Shown here: piece by piece, positions 21,650 to 33,632 of the stretch
Layout of the letters: each line of letters begins with the position of its first letter
Position numbering within the stretch: the stretch's first letter is position 1
DNA from: Allium sativum
Lineage: Eukaryota; Streptophyta; Magnoliopsida; Asparagales; Amaryllidaceae
Assembly: GCA_030737875.1 (NCBI GenBank)
Contig: CM060912.1
Span: 882,717,199 to 882,781,198 of the forward strand
Length of the DNA stretch: 64,000 nucleotides
Direction: 5' to 3'
Position numbers and translations under genes: made by a program
Notes under the pieces: generated by a model
Seen by the model: only the letters and a program-made list of their open reading frames with translations
Databases searched by the model: none
What the model was told of the DNA's origin: nothing

Positions 21650-22395
21650 CGAATAAAAGTAAAGGAGCTAATCGATGTTAGTTTAATCGATTGGTGTTAA
21701 AGCAAAGGAGCTAATCGATGTTAGTTAATCGATTAAAGTAAAAGCAAAGGAGCTAATCGATGTTAGTTTAATCGATTAGAGTTAAAGCAAAGGAGCTAAT
21801 CGAAGTTAGTTTAATCGATTAGAGTAAAAGCAAAGGAGCTAATCGATGTTAGTTTAATCGATTAGTGTTAAAGCAAAGGAACTAATCGATGTTAGTTTAA
21901 TCGATTAGTGTTAAAGCAAAGGAGCTAATCGATGTTAGTTAAACGATTAGAGTAAAAGTAAAGGAGCTAATCGATGTTAGTTTAATCGATTAGAGTTAAA
22001 GCAAAGGAGCTAATCGATGTTAGTTTAATCGATTAGAGTAAAAGCAAAGGAGCTAATCAATGTTAGTTTAATCGATTAGTGTTAAAGCAAAGGAGCTAAT
22101 CGATGTTAGTTTAATCGATTAGTGTTAAAGCAAAGGAGCTAATCGATGTTAGTTAATCGATTAGAGTTGAAGCAAAGGAGCTAATCGATGTTAGTTAATC
22201 GATTAGAGTTAAAGCAAAGGAGCTAATTGATGTTAGTTTAATCGATTAGTGTTAAAGCAAAGGAGTTAATCAATGTTAGTTTAAATCGATTAGTGTTTAA
22301 ACAAAGGAGTTAATCAATGTTAGTTTAATCGATTTGAGTTAAAGCAAAGGAGTTAATCAATGTTAGTTTAATCGATTAGATTTAAAGAAAAAGAG
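21650..22395 (+). repeat. 43-bp tandem repeat, about 17 units, hairpin-forming
   Basis: Units share AGGAGCTAATCGATGTTAG and TTTAATCGATTAG with spacer TGTTAAAGCAA or AGTAAAAGCAA. CTAATCGAT and ATCGATTAG are perfect 9-base inverted arms around about 8 bases. Late units mutate ATCGATG to ATCAATG. The copy in the 3' LTR is at 30600-31330. This is not CRISPR: there are no unique spacers. Confidence 0.9.
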
Positions 22396-23120
22396 TTAAT
22401 CAAATATAGTTATTCGAATAGAAGCAAAAGAGTTAATCGAATATAGTTATTCGAATAGAGTAAAATGAGTTAATCGAATATAGGTTATACGAAGAAAGTA
22501 AAAGGAGTTATTGAATATAGTTTATTCGAAAGGAGTTAAGTGAAATGAGTAAATCAATAGCGTTAGTCAAATAGAGTTAATCCAATGATGTTAGTCCAAT
22601 AAAATTAATTGATAGGGGTTAATCGAATAGAGTTAAGTGAAAAGAGTAAATCGAATATAGCTATTCAAAGAGGGTAAATAAAGGAGTTAGTAAAAGGAAT
22701 ATAAAGTGAACTTTGCCTATTTCAAAGTTAGAAATATTGTTCAATTAAGGTCTGAGAGGTAGTTCTACCCCATCTTGATTGGCTTCGTTTTAACTAGGGA
22801 ATAGTTAAGGTTCGGCAGTAAAGGAAATGGTTTGAGTTGGCATCGCGATGGTTTGTTTAAACATCTATCTAAGTCCAATGAAGAAGCTTTGGAAATGTTT
22901 TCCAAATAAGAAATCAGAAATGTTTTCTAATAAAGAAAACATGAAATGGAAATGTTTTCCATTGTTAATAACGTATATTTTCCAAATTTAGAAAATAAGA
23001 AATATTGAATATTGGGAAACAGGAGATAAGTTAAATTAATAAAGAGATAAATGTTGAATGAGGTTTGATCGATATAAATTTCCATTTGGAAATGATATCG
23101 TTGTTTGCACACATGTTTTT

Positions 23121-23150
23121 CTTCGATAGTTAAATCACAGACTATCGAAG
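23121..23150 (+). other. Conserved GATAGT/ACTATC hairpin, B 5' LTR
   Basis: CTTCGATAGT, loop TAAATCACAG, ACTATCGAAG: a perfect 10-bp stem. Confidence 0.6.
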
Positions 23151-24507
23151 TTTTTGACCATTTTAACGTTGTTAATATGGAGAGACCGGTTGGATTATTA
23201 TCCAAAGAACCACTCTGTATTGGCATAAGCGTTGCAAATCATATATGCCAAAGGAAATTGAAGACGGAGTTATGCAAGGGCTATCCTGTTTACAGAATAG
23301 TGCCTTCGGTTCATCCTGTTCCTGGATGACTTGTATGGACGGATGTCTGACAGAGTATGTCCAGACGATCACGTATATTGATTTCTCCAACTGTACCAAG
23401 AGTGGAAGCGGAGAAGGAAACTTCTTTTAGCTAACACGTAATGTATGGTTGAGGACGTCAATCGGTGATTTGATGGATTTGATGATGTGGCATTCGAAGT
23501 AAATCTGATGTGATGATGAAGCGTAACCTCAAGCCTCATCAAATCGGTAAATGACAGAAATCAGGCAGGCAACATGGCTAAGTCAGTCGCACCGAAGTAG
23601 GGTATATAATCACCAGATCTAGAGTTTCATTTACTTCTAAAAATCTATTGTTGATGCTGTCCCATTGGGGAAACGGTTGCTGATCCCAGCCATTGGTGAT
23701 ATACATTCGATACACTCAAGCGAAATGAGTGGTCGGTCATGTGTGGCCGGGTTGCAAGATGTTCTTGTTGAACCCAGTGTATTCCTCTCTAGAGGTACAC
23801 AAGCGAAAGGTGGTTCCATACCTTGTCATAGTTGGAAATCCATTACCCAATACGTGCTTGCGGTTGTGATTGTATACTATATATGTAGAACGTGAGATGA
23901 AAGCGTTTTTGCTAGATAATTATTATACTGCGGTTGATAGACATTATTAAATCATCAAAAGGTTTTTGATATAAAGATATTTTGGATTCTCATAAGGGAA
24001 AAACCCGTTCCGTTATACGGCGTGGTCTTATGAGATAACATTACGTGTTCAACTGTTTTAAACTGTTTTACTCATACCAGTCCCATGACTGACCCGGAGT
24101 TTATTTTGTTGTTTTCCCTAAACTCTTGGGTGCCTAAATTTGTATGGCCAGTCAAGTAGTCGGGATTTTACAGATATAGTTGAAGAGCTGGAGCAGGAGG
24201 CTTCAGGATCATATAACTATAGTTATTTCCGCTGTGTTGTAAGTGCTATACTTTGATAATGATGTATATTCAAATATAGATGTATATTTCAAAGTTATGT
24301 TACATATATTATATGTTATTCGTTCCGCTGTGAGATTCGTGTTACTCTGATGTTGTGTTCTTCTTCTTCTTCTATTCTAATTTTCTATCTTATCTTTCCT
24401 CACCCTCTAATTTCTTTCACTAATTACCAGGATTTTTCGATGTTTTGTTTATCGACATCGTGTTTATGTCGATAACCAAAGTCGCTCAAAATCCGGGTCG
24501 TTACAGT

Positions 24508-24524
24508 TGGTATCAGAGCTTAAG
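24508..24524 (+). other. Primer binding site, element B (tRNA-Met type)
   Basis: TGGTATCAGAGCTTAAG begins two bases after the LTR end. Confidence 0.85.
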
Positions 24525-24532
24525 TTAAGTGA

Positions 24533-24604
24533 ATTACCTTGGCTCTGTGGCGTGACTCGGTAGAGATGGGGTTAGTAATACCCTAGATTGAGTTTGAGTG
24601 TATA
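24533..24604 (+). promoter_or_regulatory. Shared leader block, element B
   Basis: Counterpart of 11324-11391: ACCTTGGCTCTGTGGCG, GGTAGAGATGGGGTTAGTAA and CCCTAGATTGAGTTTGAG. Confidence 0.5.
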
Positions 24605-25539
24605 CATACGAGTGAACGTATTTGTTATTGATATAAAATTTTGTTTTATATTGTGGAGATTCATTGGTTGAGTTGTTTATGAGTTCTGGTCGATCAGTTT
24701 GATCCACTGTATCGGTAGGAGTTGGTAAACACTTGAATACGATGAACCGTCATGGTATGTTTTGAAAAGAGGGTAAATGAAAATAGTTTACCCAACGTAT
24801 ATTTTGATATATATTGGTTGTTATTATAATCGAGTAAGATTATAGATTAAATGGTTTTGTAAATAACCAATCAGAATTCATATAAGTGAAATACGTGAAA
24901 TCAGATGAGTTAAATCTGAAATTTAAACCAAGAATCGAATTAAAATTCTAGAAAATTGGATAAGTGTTTGTAAATGGATTTGGATTAAAGATAAGTAAAA
25001 TTTAAGATCCTGGGAGATTTTAAATTGTTTTACAAGCAGTGTGAATTATATTTTGAAATGAATTTCAAAGTGGAAATGTTAGAAATGGTTTATAGTATTG
25101 AACTCACTTCGATCGCTGGAAAATAGATTCTGATGATGACAGCTGCATCATCAGTATTCATTTTCGAGTTGTAAGTGACGAATTACTACCAGAGATACTG
25201 TTTTGAATTTGTTTTGGAAAAGACAAGTTGTGTTGAATTTCAAAAATGGGATTTAAATATAGAAATTGGAATTTTTAAATAGATTTGAAATATTAACTTG
25301 TTTTAAAGGAAATAAAACGAGAAGTTCCTGTATAAATGAAGTTTGTAAATAGTTCTTTTATAAACGAAGTTTATAAATGAAGTGGAAAGAATTATCATTG
25401 GATAATTCAGAAATAAAAATACAAGTGTAAGATGGAAAGGGAAATCTATTTTCCAAAGGTAGAAATATCGATTTCAAAAGGAATTGAAATCGAGACTTAT
25501 ATAAAGAATGAATAAAGAAAGTTTGAAAAGGAATTAGAA

Positions 25540-26170
25540 TAAAGGAAGTTCAAACATAGAATGTAAATAAGAAAATTCAAAGGGGATTTGAATATAGAAA
25601 TTCAAATGAGATTTGAATAAAGAAGATTTAAATAATGGGAAATTGAATATAGAATTCATATAGAGTAATAATGAAATTTGAATATAAAATTCAAATAGAT
25701 TGAAACGGAAAATTGAATATAGAAATTCAAAGGGAGTTTGAATATATGAAACTCAATGGAAGTGATATAGAATTTGGATATAGAAATTCAAATGGCGTTT
25801 GGATATAGAAAATATAAGAGATTTCAAATATAGGATTTGAATATCGAAAGTGAAATGAAATTTGAATGTAGAGGATTCAAATAGAATTGAAAACGAAATT
25901 TGAATGTCGAGGATTCAAATAGAATTGAAAATGAAATTTGAATAAAGAGGATTCAAATAGAATTAAAATTTGAATATAGAAGATTCGAAGGGAATTGAAA
26001 TGAAATAAAGAGAATTCAAATAGATTTGAATATAGAAATTCAAATGGAGTTTGAAAATAGATTTGAATAATGAAATTCAAATATGGAATTTGAATAAGAA
26101 AATGGAAATGAAATTCAAGTATAGAATTTGAATAAGAGAATAGAAATGGAATTTGAATATAGGAAATTCA
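25540..26170 (+). repeat. Degenerate hairpin repeats in B core (TTTGAAT/ATTCAAA)
   Basis: Blocks such as GAATTTGAATATAGAAATTC recur at irregular steps of about 30-45 bases; TTTGAAT and ATTCAAA are inverted arms. Confidence 0.65.
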
Positions 26171-26381
26171 AATAAAATTGAAATGGAATTAAATTAGTTG
26201 ATAAACAAGTTAAACCTATATTTGAACATGTATATTCAAATAAAAAGGTGAAATGGGCAAACCAGTAATTTGAAAATCACTTAACGAACTAAGTTAAAAT
26301 GATTGGATTAAGTTGAAATGAATTAGAAATGTATAAATATACATGAGATATGTATGGATAAGGTATGAAGGTATATAAATA

Positions 26382-26560
26382 GAATGCCCGACGGAAAGGT
26401 ATGTATTTAATTCATATATGAGATTTTATGCGCCGTATCGGCTAGCCGCTTGGCTTTTCTTTTTCTTTTTGGATTGGTGAGGGCCGTGGGATGCTATTTG
26501 AAATATCCCGACACTCCCAGTACAAAGGAGGTTATGGAAAAATTTTCCGGAAATTTAAGG
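26382..26560 (+). other. First pre-polypurine block in B core
   Basis: AATGCCCGACGGAAAGGT, GGCTAGCCGCTTGGCTTTTC and AGTACAAAGGAGGTTATGG match the block at 12440-12610 but are more diverged than the second copy. Confidence 0.5.
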
Positions 26561-26604
26561 AGTTAGAATATTTTTAAGATAATTTGATAGTTAGAAATCA
26601 ACGT

Positions 26605-26608
<4 letters not shown>

Positions 26609-26642
<34 letters not shown>
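26609..26642. repeat. AT dinucleotide microsatellite
   Basis: About 16 uninterrupted AT units inside the B core. Confidence 0.95.
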
Positions 26643-26645
<3 letters not shown>

Positions 26646-26819
26646 GAAGTCGATAAGGAAACGAACTTAGAAATAGAATAGAAAAATCAAAAAGGAAGAC
26701 TAGGAATAAAATCTAGTAAGAATAGAAAGAGAAAGTGTATACGTGTTTAAAAGTGAATAATTAGTTGTATGGTACTGATTATTCGAGTAAGTAGTCTTAT
26801 CTGTTTTGACGTTATAATT

Positions 26820-27190
26820 GTTATTCAGTCAAGGTCTGAGAGGTAGTTATACCCCAACTTGATTGATTTCATTATTAACCAATAAACAGTAAGATTTCAG
26901 GCTCGAAGATCGATGTTGAATAAGAGTTAGTTGAATATAGTATTTGGGTTGCCGTAACGATGTTTTACACAACATCTGTTTTAACCCAAATAAGTGTAAG
27001 CTTGGAAATAGAAAAGAATATTTCCTAAGTATAGAAATAAACCAGATCGGGAAAGAGATTAGTAATTGGAATATTTTCCAATTATAAATAGCATATATTT
27101 TCTAAAAGTTTAGAAAATAAAGGAAGGCGATATTTGGAAATGTTTTCCAAATAACATGAAAGGGCAATATGGTTATTGAAAATATTTGGT
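26820..27190 (+). repeat. LTR-like fragment inside the B core
   Basis: It holds GGTCTGAGAGGTAGTTATAC and CCCCAACTTGATTG, then TTGGGTT...GATGTT-N6-AACATC...AACCCAA (26944-26989), in the same order as 9398-9555 of the A LTR. It has no LTR ends. Confidence 0.5.
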
Positions 27191-27624
27191 TAACAAATAT
27201 TGATAAAGAAATAGAGAAGTGATTTAACTAATGGAATATTGATTATGGGCTCAGTTGAATTTCAAAAAGGAAAATTTGATTTTGAAAAGAGTAAACTGAA
27301 GAAAAAAAACTCCTAGGGAAAGACTGTTGAATTAAAACCAAATGAAATAGGAATTTGTAAAAGCAAATTTGAATTAAAGTAAAGCCAGTAAAGTGGTAAC
27401 TGAGGTTGAATCAGAATGATATCAAGACAAATTGGATTGTGAGATTCAAATTTGAAGTGTAATGTGATAATCAAGTTAAGATTGGAATCAAGAACGAAAC
27501 TTGAGTTTGAAATGATATTTGGCTCAGATATAAGCAAATGGTTGTGTTGTGGATAAAAGCAAATTGGAATTTGATTGGGATAAACCTTGTATCCGCTGAA
27601 TGGATAACAAGTGGAAAGGATATA

Positions 27625-27805
27625 ATGATATGCCGACAAAAGGTACAAGTTTATATTTCTATTGGATATAAGATTTATGAGCCGAATTGGCAAGCCGCTT
27701 GGCTGTTTGATTTTCTTTTTGGGTTGGAGATGGCCCAGAGAGGCAAGTTGGAGTTTGAGCTATTAACCAGTACAAAGGAGGTGCTGGCGAAATTTTTCGA
27801 AGAGT
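27625..27805 (+). other. Second pre-polypurine block in B core
   Basis: ATGCCGACAAAAGGTACAAG, GGCAAGCCGCTTGGCTGTTT, TGGCCCAGAGAGGCAAG and AGTACAAAGGAGGTGCTGG, close to the A copy. Confidence 0.55.
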
Positions 27806-27980
27806 TAAGGAGTTAGAAAATTTTCAGGATTTTTGAAAATTTTCGTTAGTCAAAATTAATTAATAATTTAACTGAAATTAAATTGGTTCAGTTGAAACTG
27901 GAGTTAAGAAGTGAACAAATATGTTCTAACCATTCGATAGGGTCGTCCTCTACTTTTTAGCAATTTTGAGGACGAAATTA

Positions 27981-27997
27981 TTTTAAGTGGGGAAGAT
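27981..27997 (+). other. Polypurine tract, element B
   Basis: TTTTAAGTGGGGAAGAT before the TGTAATGACC start of the 3' LTR; preceded by TTTTGAGGACGAAATTA. Confidence 0.8.
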
Positions 27998-30599
27998 TGT
28001 AATGACCCGCATTGGCAGGGGTATTATGATTAATTTATTTAATTGTATAAATGGTAGGTTAGTGAATTACATGGTCGTTGAATAAAATAATAGTGAATAT
28101 TTAATTAAAATAATAAATTAAATAATATATTTAATTCTGAATAATCAAAATTTGTCGAAATGACGATATGGTGTGAACCGGATCATCTGTGATATTTCAT
28201 TCAGCTTGGAATTTGAATTTGAATAACGAATATATTCAATCGTCGACAGTTGAACGTATAGTTTATAATATAATTATAAACGAGCTCGAAATGGCGCTGC
28301 AGTTCGCTAATTAGCGATTCGAACTTCAACTGAATGTACAGGATTCGTTTTAAATCGGATTTCTATGAAACAAGAAACATGTGGAGCTGGTGGAGTATAT
28401 CTTTCTAATGGAAGAGAAAAATCGGGATTTCGTCGTGTAGATTTTGAGATATGTCCAAATCAAATTTCAGAAAAGTCGCTGTGGAATTCCATTATAATTT
28501 GCAATGCTTTATTTATGTTATAAAAGGATTTTCAACATAATTAGAGATCGGGTTTTAATTTAGACAAGGTTCTTTTGGGACATAGTGATAATTTAATTTT
28601 TAGAATTTTACTGTAATTTTTAATTAATTAAATAAGCAACTTTTATTTGGAGTATTTCGCACCCTGAAATCAACATTTTGGAGTTTCAAAATATGAGTCC
28701 ACCTACCGATATTATTATATTTCTGGAGTCGGGACACCTCGCTGATCACAAAGGTATTTTTATATCTGTCCATAACAACTCATATGGGAACGAAATATTA
28801 CATAGCGGGATACACTAAGTTTTTAACTTAAAACTAAAGTTTTCTTCATTTCTCCTTGGTCAAAAATTAAGCCACGCCTTCGTTATCTTCTCAGCCATTT
28901 TTTTCTTCTGAAACGTGGAATGAACACATCCTTTTAATCCCAAAAAGGAAACCCCTATATGATACCCCTTTCCCCTTTAACCTAATTCCTTCCTTAGATT
29001 AAAAATTTGTCCATGTTTCATCTTTCGTAGCCGCCGACAGTTCCTTACTCAAACATGGAAACCGCACCTTTCTAAAATCTCGTAAAAATTGAATATAATC
29101 TCTAAATTCATGAGTCCAGTATTTTTTGAGTTCGGTTAAGATAAGGCTTTCCTTTCTCTGAGTTTGATGGGTTGCGCACACGTCTGGGCTGTGTGATTTT
29201 TGAGCCAGCGTTAATTTAGGGTAGAGCGGTGATAAAAAAATCGAAGTTATGATCCACGAGCTTGAGTTGGATTTTTTTGGTTGAGGAAATCGATTTCGGT
29301 TTACTAAGTTTTGTTTGTGAGTTTGCTGGGAACTGTCAGCACTTGCGTACGTTATATGTATGAACGAGAGTATGAGGTTTGGGCGAGGTTCTTGATGGAT
29401 GGGAGATGAGCTGAAATGGTTCGGAAGTGGGGCGGATGTTTGCAGTAGCAGGTGAGAGTAAGGGGTCGCATTGAGATAGAGAACGGGAAGGAGATGTCAG
29501 TAAGGAGTTTTGTGGGTTGCGTGAAGGGAAAGGCCAGAATCTGGGGAGGCAAGACCGTGGAGAGGTTAGTGAAGGGGGGGGGGGCAAAATGATGGTTTTT
29601 GTTTTCGTGTAAGAACGATGGAGTTGGGAGGGTCGAAAGTTGCGTTGATGAAGCTTGGAAATTATCTGTAGATCGATTGGGGAAGAGGACTTAGTGGACG
29701 GGCTTTATGATGTGGGTTTGAGCTTTAAGGGTGTGATAGTGGGCTTCAAAGAAGAATGGGCTGGGCCGAGGTAAAGAAGTTAAAGCCAATTGAAATTAAA
29801 ATCCATGTTTTAATTATTTAAAAATGTATTAACTTCGAATGTGTGTAAATCTACCATACGTAATCGGAATCCAGCGAAACAAGATCCGATGGGATCGTAT
29901 GGACGGACACTACCTATTGGAACTGATTGGAAGCGGAATGGAGCTCGTTTGGATTTTTGGCGAAATAAATTGTTTGATTCAAATCAAACAAACAGTTTAT
30001 TGTTCTTTAACGATGAACTGAAATGTGAGTAAATCTCACTAACTCTGAACAGTTTATAATTTCATGTTGTATTTTAGAACTGTTAGAAATTGTCTGATTG
30101 ACTGTGTGTGATTGTTGATTGAATTGCTAGTCAGTTAGTTAAATTTTCTATATTGATTCTGTTTAACAGAATATATCATATGGAACTGAAAGTGATGTTA
30201 TCTATATTATTTAACATCTGTGATGCAGGGAAACAGGTTGGAGGAATCCGACCGGATTCCTTAACATTTATTTTACTGTTTTTCATATATTGTGATATAT
30301 GATGTGTTATATAATATGTTATGGATTATGTGTGTTGAAATGATGTTGATCATTGTTATTCGATATTTTAAATATCATAAAAGACCCTGGGATGTAAAAA
30401 GAATGATTTCAATGTATATTGAAATAAAGGGATTTTATAAAATCAACAGATTTTATAAAAGGAAATATTTCGAAAATAAATAAAAGGGAAAAAAATGTTT
30501 TAAACGAATAGAGTTGTATAAAAGGGGAATCATTTGTAAAGTGAAGAACTATTACTAAAAGTAATCTTTATAAATGAATAGTTTATTCGAATAAAAGTA

Positions 30600-31330
30600 A
30601 AGGAGCTAATCGATGTTAGTTTAATCGATTAGTGTTAAAGCAAAGGAGCTAATCGATGTTAGTTAATCGATTAGAGTAAAAGTAAAGGAGCTAATCGATG
30701 TTAGTTTAATCGATTAGAGTTCAAGCAAAGGAGTTAATCGATGTTAGTTTAATCGATTAGAGTAAAAGCAAAGGAGCTAATCGATGTTAGTTTAATCGAT
30801 TAGTGTTAAAGCAAAGGAGCTAATTGATGTTAGTTTAATCGATTAGTGTTAAAGCAAAGGAGCTAATCGATGTTAGTTAATCGATTAGAGTAAAAGTAAA
30901 GGAGCTAATCGATGTTAGTTTAATCGATTAGAGTTAAAGCAAAGGAGCTAATCGATGTTAGTTTAATCGATTAGAGTAAAAGCAAAGGAGCTAATCGATG
31001 TTAGTTTAATCGATTAGTGTTAAAGAAAAGGAGCTAATCGATGTTAGTTTAATCGATTAGTGTTAAAGCAAAGGAGCTAATCGATGTTAGTTAATCGATT
31101 AGAGTTAAAGCAAAGGAGCTAATCGATGTTAGTTAATCGATTAGAGTTAAAGCAAAGGAGCTAATCGATGTTAGTTTAATCGATTAGTGTTAAATCAGAG
31201 GAGTTAATCAATGTTAGTTTAAATCGATTAGTGTTAAAGCAAAGGAGTTAATCAATGTTATTTTAATCGATTTGAGTTAAAGCAAAGGAGTTAATCAATG
31301 TTAGTTTAATCGATTAGAGTTAAAACAAAA
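30600..31330 (+). repeat. 43-bp hairpin tandem array, B 3' LTR
   Basis: Second copy of 21650-22395, with CTAATCGAT/ATCGATTAG arms in nearly all units. Confidence 0.88.
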
Positions 31331-32059
31331 GAGTTAATCAAATATAGTTATTCGAGTAGAAGCAAAAGAGTTAATCGAATATAGTTATTCGAATATAGTA
31401 AAATGAGTTAATCGAATATAGGTTATTCGAAGAAAGTAAAAGGAGTTATCGAATATAGTTTATTCAAAAGGAGTTAAGTGAAATGAGTAAATCAATAGCG
31501 TTAGTCAAATAGAGTTAATCCAACAGTGTTAGTCCAATAAAGTTAATTGATATGGGTTAATCGAATAGAGTTAAGTGAAAAGAGTAAATCGAATATAGCT
31601 ATTCAAAGAGGGTTAAATAAAGGAGTTAGTAAAAGGAATATAAAGTGAACTTTGCCTATTTCAAAGTTAGAAATGTTGTTCAGTTAAGGTCTGAGAGGTA
31701 GTTCTACCCCAACTTGATTGGCTTCGTTTTAACTAGGGAATAGTTAAGGTTCGGCAGTAAAGGAAATGGTTTGAGTTGGCATCGCGATGGTTTGTTTAAA
31801 CATCTGTCTAAGTCCAATGAAGAAGCTTTGGAAATGTTTTCCAAATAAGAAACCAGAAATGTTTTCTAATAAAGAAAACAAGAAATGGAAATGTTTTCCA
31901 TTGTTAATAACGTATATTTTCCAAATTTAGAAAATAAGAAATATTGAATATAGGGAAACAAGAGATAAGTTAAATTAATAAAGAGATAAATGTTGAATGA
32001 GGTTTGATCGATATAAATTTCCATTTGGAAATGATATCGTTGTTTGCACACCTGTTTTT

Positions 32060-32089
32060 CTTCGATAGTTAAATCACAGACTGTCGAAG
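32060..32089 (+). other. Conserved GATAGT/ACTATC hairpin, B 3' LTR
   Basis: CTTCGATAGT and ACTGTCGAAG: the one change from the 5' copy turns a T-A pair into a T-G wobble. Confidence 0.6.
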
Positions 32090-33444
32090 TTTTTGACCAT
32101 TTTAACGTTGTTAATATGGAGATACCGGTTGGATTATTATCCAAAGAACCACTCTATATTGGCATAAGCGTTGCGAATCATATATGCCAAAGGAAATTGA
32201 TGACGGAGTTATGCAAGGGCTATCCTGTTTACAGAATAGTGCCTTCGGTTCATCCTGTTCCTGGGTGACTTGTATGGACAGATGTCTGACAGAGTATGTC
32301 CAGACGATCACGTATATTGATTTCTCCAACTGTGCCAAGAGTGGAAGAGGAGAAGGAAACTTATTTTAGCTAACACCTAATGTATGGTTGAGGACGTCAA
32401 TCGGTGATTTGATGGATTTGACGATTTGGCATTCGAAGTAAATCTGATGTGATGATGAAGCGTAATCTCAAGCCTCATCAAATCGGTAAATGACAGAAAT
32501 CGGGCAGGCAGCATGGCTAAGTCGGTCGCACCGAAGTAGGGTGTATAATCACCTGATCTAGAGTTTCATTTACTTCTAAAAATCTATTGTTGATGTTGTC
32601 CCATTCGGGAAACGGTTGCTGATCCAAGCCGTTGGTGATATACATTCGATACACTCAAGCGAAATGAGTGGTCGGTCATGTGTGGCCGGGTTGCAAGATG
32701 TTCTTGTTGAACCCAGTGTATTCCTCTCTAGAGGTACACTAGCGAAAGGTGGTTCCATACCTTGTCATAGTTGGAAATCCATTACCCAATACGTGCTTGC
32801 GGTTGTGATTGTATACTATATATGTAGAACGTGAGATGAAAGCGTTTCTGCTAAATAATTATTATACTGTGGTTGATAGACATTATTATAATATCAAAAG
32901 GTTTTTGATATAAAGATATTTTGGATTCTCATAAGGGAAAAACCCGTTCCGTTATACGGCGTGGTCTTATGAGATAACATTACGTGTTCAACTGTTTTAA
33001 ACTGTTTTACTCATACCAGTCCCATGACTGACCCGGAGTTTATTTTGTTGTTTTCCCTAAACTCTTGGGTGCCTAAATTTGTATGGGCAGTTAAGTAGTT
33101 GGGATTTTACAGATATAGTTGAAGAGCTGGAGCAGGAGGCTTCAGGATCATATAGCTATAGTTATTTCCACTGTGTTGTAAGTGTTGTACTTTGATAATG
33201 ATGTATATTCAAATACAGATGTATATTTCAAAGTTATGTTACATATATTATATGTTATTCGTTCCGCTGTGAGATACGTGTTACTCTGATGTTGTGTTCT
33301 TCTTCTTCTTCTATTCTAATTTTCTATCTTATCTTTCCTCACACTCTAATTTCTTTCACTAATTACCAGGATTTTTCGATGTTTTGGTTATCGACATCGT
33401 GTTTATGTTGATAACCAAAGTCGCTCAAAATCCGGGTCGTTACA

Positions 33445-33449
33445 GTTTT
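33445..33449. repeat. Target site duplication of B, right copy
   Basis: GTTTT, identical to 19058-19062. Confidence 0.85.
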
Positions 33450-33632
33450 TAATTAAAGCATTTAGTAAAGTTATTTCTATATTACATTTTGTTCCGCTGC
33501 GATGTGAGACTCTAATTCTGTGTTGGTTCTTCTTCTTTTTCTTCTATTCTGATATTTCTTCCTTTCTTTTTTCCCCTCTAATTTCTCTCTCTTAACCATC
33601 TACTATTTTTCTGTGTAATTTAAGTTGATATG
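33450..33632 (+). repeat. Element C 5' LTR, fragment 3 (between B and D)
   Basis: It continues fragment 2 with GTTCCGCTGCGATGTGAGAC, a TTC-rich tract and TGTGTAATTTAAGTTG, the same order as the A LTR tail. Its last five bases, ATATG, are the duplication of D. Confidence 0.65.

Larger units (their letters stand above)
19063..24505 (+). repeat. Element B 5' LTR
   Basis: Contents in order: an AT-rich start; a CTATATGA TATA-like site at 20020-20027; a GC-richer leader block at 20240-20860 and GTGAGT at 21087-21092; short hairpins (21303-21520); a 43-bp array (21650-22395); TCGAATA-type hairpins (22395-22520); the GGTA/TACC module (22750); the GATAGT hairpin (23121-23150); the conserved block (23311-23819); and the tail. 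No gene is seen. Confidence 0.88.
24506..27997 (+). other. Element B core (internal region), non-coding and apparently composite
   Basis: After the primer site and leader block come AT-rich sequence, a degenerate TTTGAAT/ATTCAAA array (25540-26170), a first pre-polypurine block (26382-26560), an AT microsatellite, a stretch resembling the inside of an LTR (26820-27190), a second pre-polypurine block (27625-27805) and the polypurine tract. Two copies of a block that is single in A and C suggest the core was assembled from two related elements. Confidence 0.7.
19063..33444 (+). mobile_element. Element B: large non-coding LTR retrotransposon (LARD-like)
   Basis: LTRs of 5443 and 5447 bp start TGTAATGACCCG and end GGGTCGTTACA. 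The core is 3492 bp. A canonical primer site, TGGTATCAGAGCTTAAG, a polypurine tract and a perfect GTTTT duplication make it structurally complete. By eye the first 330 bases of the LTRs differ at about five positions, so it looks younger than A. It has no coding capacity. It is inserted in the 5' LTR of C. A and B are related families: they share the order of blocks and parts of the sequence, but their tandem arrays differ. Confidence 0.9.
27998..33444 (+). repeat. Element B 3' LTR
   Basis: Colinear with 19063-24505 and about 98 percent alike by eye where I compared. It has the 43-bp array (30600-31330), the GATAGT hairpin (32060-32089) and the conserved block (32249-32758). A G homopolymer at 29572-29582 is longer than in the 5' copy. 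No gene is seen. Confidence 0.9.

Noticed and set aside
21650..22395. Regular repeats resembling a CRISPR array.
   Set aside because: Units are tandem without unique spacers, lie in an LTR, are duplicated in the other LTR, and the DNA is plant.
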